Assembly (NCBI RefSeq): GCF_900182985.1
Contig: NZ_FXUY01000001.1
Coordinates: 868,001-932,000, forward strand
Origin: Pseudomonas helmanticensis
Lineage (GTDB): Bacteria; Pseudomonadota; Gammaproteobacteria; Pseudomonadales; Pseudomonadaceae
DNA: 64,000 nt
Direction: 5' to 3'
Below are positions 58,672-64,000 of this stretch, piece by piece. A model generated the notes under the pieces. The model did not search any database and had not been told where the DNA came from. It worked only from the letters and a program-made list of their open reading frames with translations. A program made the translations under genes and the position numbers. Position 1 is the stretch's first letter. Every line of letters starts with the position of its first letter.

Positions 58672-61326
58672 ATGATTCAGTTTTCACCCGTTAAATCGCC
58701 TTTGAGCCTGGCCTTGCTGCTGGCTATCAACACGTTGCCGGCGATCGCCGCTGATAGCTCGGCAAATGAACCCGTTACCCAACTGCAACGGGTGGAAGTC
58801 ACCGGCACGGCAATCCGCCGCGTCGATGCCGAAACCGCAGTGCCGGTGACCATCCTGCGTGTCGAAGAACTGCGTGAGCAGGGCGTTTCCACCACTGAAG
58901 AGCTGGTCAGTCGTATTTCCGCCAACCAGTCCTCAGTCGGCTCGGGCCGTTCGGTGGGCTCGAGCAGCGGCGGGGCGTCTTATGCGGACTTGCGCGGGAT
59001 TGGCCCGAACAAGACGCTGGTGCTGCTCAATGGGCGTCGCCTGAGCAACAACGCCACCAACGCAATCAATGGCTCCGGGGTAGACCTCAACACAATTCCG
59101 TTCGCTGCCATCGACCGGGTTGAAGTATTGCGCGATGGTGCTTCGGCGCTGTACGGCACCGATGCCATCGGCGGCGTGATCAACTTCATCACCAAGACCA
59201 GCCTCACCGAAGGGCAGATCAGCAGCAACTACGACACGCCAACGCATTCCGGCGGTGGTGAAAGCCGCAATTTCAGCGGCAGCTGGGGTTTTGGTGATTT
59301 GCAGAATGACCGCTTCAACGTTTTCGGCGTGGTCAGCTACGACAAACAACAACGCCTGGCGGCGGATGATCGTGGCTACACCTACAACTATCAGCCCGGT
59401 CGTGGTCTTGATTACACCTCGGGTACAGCCTCGCCGGCGAACTGGAGTCAGGGGCGCAACGCGACGAATCCGCTGGCGGGGTCTGGCTGCAACGCCCCGG
59501 GCTTGCTCTCGCGCAACGGCATCTGCCGCCAGAGCCTGTGGAATTATCTCGATCTGGTGCCGGAAACCGAAAAGACCTCGGCCTTCGCCAAAGCCACCGG
59601 CAAGCTTTCGGATGACCACAACGTCAGTCTCGAGTATTTCTGGGCGCGCAACGAGAACCGCACACAGATCGGCCCCGGCACGTTGATGGGCAATCAGGTC
59701 AATCCGGGCTCCGCGTTCTACCCGGGCAACGGCATTACTCCTGGCCCGAGTGGCGTTGCGCTTGACCCGACGCAGCCAGTGGATGTGAACTGGCGTGAAA
59801 GCGCTGTCGGCGCACGGCAGCATGAGGACGACAACACCGGTCAGCGCTTACTCCTGAGCTTCGACGGCACGCTCGTCGGCTGGGACTACAACCTCGGTGC
59901 CTCGTACAACCAGAACAAAGTGATCAATAGTATTGAAGCCGGCTACGTCAACGACCATGCGGTCAGCGCCGGCATTGCCAACGGTGTGATCAACCCTTTT
60001 GGCCCGCAGACAGCAGCAGGTTCGGCGCTGTTGGCAGCCAACGCGGTGGACGGCGATTACGCCACGGCGGTAGGGCGGGTGAAGGCCATCGACGGGCGTA
60101 TCAGTCGCGAGATCGGTGACTGGTTCGGTGCCGGGCCTTCGGCATTGGCGTTGGGCGGCGAATACCGCAAGGAAGACTTCCATCAGGACTTCGCGCAGTT
60201 TGCCGGGGATGTGCAAAGCCTTGGCGTCGACCCCAACGGTAGCGTTGCCGGGGATCGCAGCGTCTCGGCCGAATACGCCGAGGTCAACGTGCCGGTACTC
60301 GATAGCCTCGAACTGTCTGCGGCGGTGCGTCACGACAAATACAGCGATTTTGGCAGCACCACCAACCCGAAATATTCGTTCCGCTTTCAGCCGTTCAAGG
60401 AACTGGTGGTGCGTGGCGCTTACAGCGAAGGTTTCCGCGCGCCGTCGCTGTATGAACTGTACAACCCGAATTTCACCAGTTTCACCAATGCCAACTACAA
60501 CGACCCGCGTCTGTGCCCCGGCGGCAATCCGAGCAACGGCGGCATCGCCAACCGTGACTGTGCGCAACAGTTCAACCGCAGCACCGGGGGCAACACCGAG
60601 CTGAGCCCGGAAACGGCGCGCAACGTCACCGTCGGGTTTGTCTATCAGCCGTTCGACCGCCTGACCACCAGTCTGGATTTCTGGTGGATCGACATTGCCA
60701 ACCAGATCGCCGAGTTCCCCGAGTCGGCGGTTTTCGAGAACCCGGAGCTATACCCGGATCGCTTGATCCGCAAGCCTGACGGTTCCATTGATCATGTCGT
60801 CACCGGTCTGGCCAACCTCGGCAAGATCAAGACCAACGGGGTCGATGTCAGCTTCGACTATCGCTTGCCGAGCACGCCGTACGGCAATTTCGGCATCGGT
60901 CTGCAAGGCACTTACGTCACGCGTTATGACTACCAGCAACAGCTCAAGGGCGACTATATCGACAAGCTCGGCGACTTCCGTGGCGGCGACTTCGCTTCGG
61001 CGGGCGCAGTGGCGCGCTGGCGTCACAGCCTGACGGGTAGCTGGAACTACGGCCCGTTCGGCGCAAGCCTGACCAACCGCTACACCAGCGGTTATCACGA
61101 CTCGGATCGCGAGGCGCACGACTACGTCGGTTCCTACAACGTCTGGGACCTGGCCGGCACCTACACCTGGCGCAAGACCCTCAGCGTGACCCTCGGCGCG
61201 AAAAACCTGTTCGACCGTGAGCCGCCATTCAGCAACCAGACCTACACGTTCCAGAGCGGTTACGACCCGAAATACGGCGATCCGTTCGGGCGGACGCTGT
61301 ACACCCGGGTCGCCTACAAATTCTGA
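58672..61326 (+). CDS. TonB-dependent outer-membrane receptor (no STN)
   Basis: It has 884 residues. The signal peptide MIQFSPVKSPLSLALLLAIN ends near AIAA. A TonB box-like VTQLQRVEVTGTAIRR follows, with the plug (PVTILRVEELREQGVST, DLRGIGPNKTLVLLNGRRLS, RVEVLRDGASALYGTDAIGG). The barrel ends in LYTRVAYKF with a terminal Phe, as required for assembly. It is homologous to the preceding STN receptor in plug and barrel motifs, so the two are probably duplicates or partners. A REP follows. The ligand is unknown. Confidence 0.92.
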   Translation: MIQFSPVKSPLSLALLLAINTLPAIAADSSANEPVTQLQRVEVTGTAIRRVDAETAVPVTILRVEELREQGVSTTEELVSRISANQSSVGSGRSVGSSSGGASYADLRGIGPNKTLVLLNGRRLSNNATNAINGSGVDLNTIPFAAIDRVEVLRDGASALYGTDAIGGVINFITKTSLTEGQISSNYDTPTHSGGGESRNFSGSWGFGDLQNDRFNVFGVVSYDKQQRLAADDRGYTYNYQPGRGLDYTSGTASPANWSQGRNATNPLAGSGCNAPGLLSRNGICRQSLWNYLDLVPETEKTSAFAKATGKLSDDHNVSLEYFWARNENRTQIGPGTLMGNQVNPGSAFYPGNGITPGPSGVALDPTQPVDVNWRESAVGARQHEDDNTGQRLLLSFDGTLVGWDYNLGASYNQNKVINSIEAGYVNDHAVSAGIANGVINPFGPQTAAGSALLAANAVDGDYATAVGRVKAIDGRISREIGDWFGAGPSALALGGEYRKEDFHQDFAQFAGDVQSLGVDPNGSVAGDRSVSAEYAEVNVPVLDSLELSAAVRHDKYSDFGSTTNPKYSFRFQPFKELVVRGAYSEGFRAPSLYELYNPNFTSFTNANYNDPRLCPGGNPSNGGIANRDCAQQFNRSTGGNTELSPETARNVTVGFVYQPFDRLTTSLDFWWIDIANQIAEFPESAVFENPELYPDRLIRKPDGSIDHVVTGLANLGKIKTNGVDVSFDYRLPSTPYGNFGIGLQGTYVTRYDYQQQLKGDYIDKLGDFRGGDFASAGAVARWRHSLTGSWNYGPFGASLTNRYTSGYHDSDREAHDYVGSYNVWDLAGTYTWRKTLSVTLGAKNLFDREPPFSNQTYTFQSGYDPKYGDPFGRTLYTRVAYKF

Positions 61327-61335
61327 ATGCCCCCC

Positions 61336-61410
61336 TGTAGGAGCTGCCGCAGGCTGCGATCTTTTGCTTTTTCAAGAGCAACAGATCGCAGCCTGCGGCA
61401 GCTCCTGCAG
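61336..61410. repeat. REP pair (GCGATCTTTTG type)
   Basis: Inverted arms, TGTAGGAGCTGCCGCAGGCT and a right arm ending GCTCCTGCAG (G in place of A), lie between the receptor and yejA. Confidence 0.9.
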
Positions 61411-61499
61411 GGGCACGGTTGGCCTGCTGAAAAATTTCTGGTGACTGATCGGACGCCTTCGCGGGCCAGTAACAGCACCACGTAAAAAGGATCTGCCAA

Positions 61500-63350
61500 A
61501 TGTTCGCCAGACACCCCATTCTGAGCCTTTGCCTGCTGTTCAGCCCAATGGCATGGGCGGCGCCGCAACCGTTCCTGACGGTTTACGGCGAAAGCCCAAA
61601 ATACGCCGCTGACTTCCAGCACCTCGCCTATGCCAACCCCGACGCACCCAAGGGCGGCAGCCTGCGCCGCTCCTCACTGGAAAGCGGCCCCTTCGATCAC
61701 CTGATTCCCTACACCGACAAAGGCACCGGCGTTGCCGACATTGACGGTTGGCTTTACGCGCCGTTGGCCTATCGCAGCAAGGACGAGCCTTACAGCGTCT
61801 ACGGTCTGGTCGCGCAGCAGATGGAGCTTGATCCCGATCGCCGCTGGTTGCGTTTCTACCTGAACCCCAACGCACGTTTCGACGACGGCACGCCGATCAC
61901 CGCTGAAGACGTGCGTTACACCTTCGAATTGTTCACCAGCCAAGGCAGCCTCAAGTACCGCCAGCAATTTCGCGATGTCGCAGAAGTAGTCGTCGAGTCG
62001 CCGACGCAAGTGCGCTTCAACTTCAAGAACAATGACAGCCGTACCTTGCCCCTGGACCTGGCGACATTACCGGTGCTGCCCGAACATTGGTGGCGCAGCC
62101 GCAACTTCGCGGAGGGTGCAGGTTTCGAGATTCCGCCAGGCAGCGGCCCCTATCGAGTCAGCGCCGTGGATACCGGGCGCAGCGTCAAATTTCAACGGGT
62201 ACAGGACTGGTGGGCCAAGGATCTGCCGATCACTCGTGGGCTGTACAATTTCGAACAGTTGAGTGTGGAGTTTTTCGCCGATACCGACGTTTCGCGTCAG
62301 GTGCTGAAGGCTGGCGGCTTCGATTACAACCGCGAATTCTCGGCCACCAGTTACACCATCGGCTATGCCGGCGCGGCGCTGGAACAAGGCAAACTGCTGC
62401 GTGAACATCTGGCGCCGGGGGCGGCGCAAGGTGCACAGGGTTTCGTCTTCAATTTGCAGAAAGCGCAATTTCAGGATCGCCGCGTGCGCCAGGCGATCGC
62501 CATGCTCTGGGATTTCGAATGGAGCAACCGGCAGATGATGCGCAGCATGTACCTGCGCCAGCGCAGCTACTTCTCTCACAGCGCCTTGTCGGCCACCGAG
62601 TTGCCCGACGCCGAGGAGCTGAAAATCCTTGAACCGTTGCGCGGACAAATACCGGACGAGGTGTTCACGCAAGTGTTTCAGGCGCCGAAAACCGACGGCA
62701 GCGGCAACGTTCGCGCCGAACAATTACAGGCGCTGAAGTTACTGGAAGCGGCGGGTTGGACGCCGCGCGGCGATCAATTGGTCAATGCTGCCGGTGAACC
62801 GCTGCACTTCACCTTCCTCAACGGCCAGAAGGGTTTCGAACGGCTGCTGTTGCCGTTCAAGCGCAACCTTGCGCAGATCGGCATCGGCTTCGATATCCGC
62901 CAGGTCGACACCGCGCAATACACCAACCGCGTACGTAACCGCGACTACGACATGATCGTCGCCGGTTACCCGGTGAGTCAGGCGCCGGGGCGCGAGATGT
63001 TCAATTATTTCGGTGCTGACGGCGCCGCTGATCCCGGTTCGAACAACTACATGGTCTTGCGGGATCCGGCGGTCGACGCGCTGCTCGAAGGACTGGCGCA
63101 AGCCGACAGTCGCGAGAGCCTGCTGCGTCACGCGCGTGCTCTGGATCGGGTGTTGCAGTGGGGTTATTACTGGGTTCCCAACTATTACCCGCCAGGTATT
63201 TCCACGGTCTGGTGGAACCGGTTCGGCCGCCCGCAAACTGCGCCGCTGTATGACGCCGGTCTCGACACCTGGTGGGAAATCAGCCCCAGCGCATTGACCC
63301 ACGCGCAGATGCAGCAACAGCCAAAGGAGTACGCCCATGTGGGGTTATAG
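61500..63350 (+). CDS. yejA: Periplasmic solute-binding protein of a YejABEF-type peptide ABC transporter
   Basis: This is a 616-residue SBP_bac_5-family protein. The signal peptide [20 protein letters not shown] ends at AAPQ. Mature motifs: [20 protein letters not shown], then [20 protein letters not shown], and [30 protein letters not shown]. It binds oligopeptides (or microcin-like cargo) for the permease encoded next. AAAGGAT precedes the ATG. It overlaps yejB by 14 bp, so it is the first gene of the operon. Confidence 0.9.
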   Translation: MFARHPILSLCLLFSPMAWAAPQPFLTVYGESPKYAADFQHLAYANPDAPKGGSLRRSSLESGPFDHLIPYTDKGTGVADIDGWLYAPLAYRSKDEPYSVYGLVAQQMELDPDRRWLRFYLNPNARFDDGTPITAEDVRYTFELFTSQGSLKYRQQFRDVAEVVVESPTQVRFNFKNNDSRTLPLDLATLPVLPEHWWRSRNFAEGAGFEIPPGSGPYRVSAVDTGRSVKFQRVQDWWAKDLPITRGLYNFEQLSVEFFADTDVSRQVLKAGGFDYNREFSATSYTIGYAGAALEQGKLLREHLAPGAAQGAQGFVFNLQKAQFQDRRVRQAIAMLWDFEWSNRQMMRSMYLRQRSYFSHSALSATELPDAEELKILEPLRGQIPDEVFTQVFQAPKTDGSGNVRAEQLQALKLLEAAGWTPRGDQLVNAAGEPLHFTFLNGQKGFERLLLPFKRNLAQIGIGFDIRQVDTAQYTNRVRNRDYDMIVAGYPVSQAPGREMFNYFGADGAADPGSNNYMVLRDPAVDALLEGLAQADSRESLLRHARALDRVLQWGYYWVPNYYPPGISTVWWNRFGRPQTAPLYDAGLDTWWEISPSALTHAQMQQQPKEYAHVGL

Positions 63351-64000
63351 CCTGCGGCGTCTGCTGCTGATCGTGCCAACCCTGCTCGCCATTTTGCTGG
63401 TCAACTTCGTCATCGTCCAGGCTGCACCCGGAGGCCCGGTGGAGCAGGCCATCGCGCGTTTGCAGGGCATCGGCGTCGGTGCGGCAGTGGGCGCCAGCCA
63501 TGTCGAAACGATGGGTGGCGAATCCCGAGCGACGCGCGGGCTGGACCCGAAACTGGTGGCGGACATCGAGCGTCAGTACGGCTTCGACAAACCTGCCAGC
63601 GAACGCCTGTGGCTGATGCTCAAGAGCTATGCGCAACTGGATTTCGGCCAGAGTTTCTTTCGCGGCGCCAGCGTCACCGAACTGATCTGGCAAAAACTCC
63701 CGGTGACCTTGTCGCTGGGATTGTGGGCGACGCTGATCACTTATCTGGTGTCGATTCCGCTGGGCATTCGTAAAGCCTTGCACAACGGCTCGGCGTTCGA
63801 TGTCTGGAGCAGCGCGGCAATCATCATCGGCTATGCGATGCCGGGCTTTCTGTTCGCGCTGTTGCTGATTGTGGTGTTTGCCGGCGGCACTGCGCTGGAC
63901 TGGTTTCCGGTGCGCGGGCTGATCTCGGAAAACTTCGCCGAACTGTCGCTGTGGGGCAAGGTCGCCGACTATTTCTGGCACCTGGTGCTACCGGTGACGG
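63337..64000 (+). CDS. yejB: Peptide ABC transporter permease (YejB-like), 3' end outside window
   Basis: 221 codons are visible, cut by the window end. It starts [20 protein letters not shown] with AAGGAG before the ATG, overlapping yejA. The first membrane helix, a large periplasmic loop ([20 protein letters not shown], a Yej-specific insertion) and helices around [20 protein letters not shown] follow the DppB/OppB permease pattern. The EAA-type coupling loop would be beyond the window. It forms the inner-membrane channel with YejE. Confidence 0.9.
   Translation, partial: MWGYSLRRLLLIVPTLLAILLVNFVIVQAAPGGPVEQAIARLQGIGVGAAVGASHVETMGGESRATRGLDPKLVADIERQYGFDKPASERLWLMLKSYAQLDFGQSFFRGASVTELIWQKLPVTLSLGLWATLITYLVSIPLGIRKALHNGSAFDVWSSAAIIIGYAMPGFLFALLLIVVFAGGTALDWFPVRGLISENFAELSLWGKVADYFWHLVLPVT

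Noticed and set aside
1..64000. CRISPR array or prophage
   Set aside because: No regularly spaced direct repeats, cas genes, or phage structural or integrase genes were seen. The regular palindromes are REP elements.

Overview
The window looks like a chromosomal segment of a Pseudomonas of the P. fluorescens complex. The evidence is high-GC coding sequence, many Pseudomonas-type REP palindromes (a GTAGGAGCTGC...GCGATC family and a GTAGGAGTGAGCCTGC family), and a typical repertoire: CIO-type bd oxidase, FecI/FecR/TonB receptor sets, an OsmC-YcaO fusion, Mug next to tRNA-Gln, and the start of a Yej-type peptide importer. This is inference from content; no search was run.

Layout. 1-3.5 kb is a low-GC island with two overlapping minus-strand genes, a reverse transcriptase and a family A DNA polymerase-like protein. 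It is the best candidate here for an undescribed (probably anti-phage) system. 3.5-5 kb has a structured inverted-repeat element and two tandem DUF6124-type paralogues split by a REP. 5-10.7 kb is a chaperone-usher fimbrial locus (adhesin, pilin, chaperone, usher), with near-identical promoter/operator modules in front of the adhesin and the pilin. 10.5-14 kb is accessory: SseB, small unknown genes, and two gene fossils joined back to back. 13.9-15.1 kb is an IS110-family element inserted in a REP; its upstream non-coding region carries guides that match both halves of its own target and donor, as expected of a bridge RNA.

15.2-18 kb is an ECF sigma/anti-sigma pair divergent from a Tat-exported metallophosphoesterase and a cupredoxin, with a matching GGAATAA-N16-GTT promoter on each strand. 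18-28.7 kb is metabolic and regulatory: Gfo/Idh/MocA oxidoreductase, MFS exporter, LysR-SDR-hydrolase cluster, GlxA-type regulator divergent from an Old Yellow Enzyme, a DUF2059-like lipoprotein, and a secreted hydrolase. 28.8-31.5 kb is a two-gene unit of unknown role: a GIY-YIG domain protein and a tail-anchored coiled-coil protein. 31.8-40.6 kb holds a lipoprotein, cytochrome c, VOC protein, TonB receptor, PPK2, epimerase, a zinc formaldehyde dehydrogenase-like enzyme and two decayed genes (catalase-like, VOC).

40.6-50.7 kb: cyanide-insensitive bd oxidase subunits, a CHASE4-PAS-GGDEF-EAL protein, OsmC-YcaO, an AraC-GyrI regulator, mug, tRNA-Gln. 50.7-64 kb: a HoxX-like protein with no hydrogenase nearby, a FecI-FecR-STN TonB receptor cell-surface signalling set, a RES-Xre toxin-antitoxin pair, a second large TonB receptor, and yejA-yejB (yejB runs off the window).

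Start codons were often moved inside the longest open frame to match a Shine-Dalgarno sequence or a signal peptide; each entry says so.
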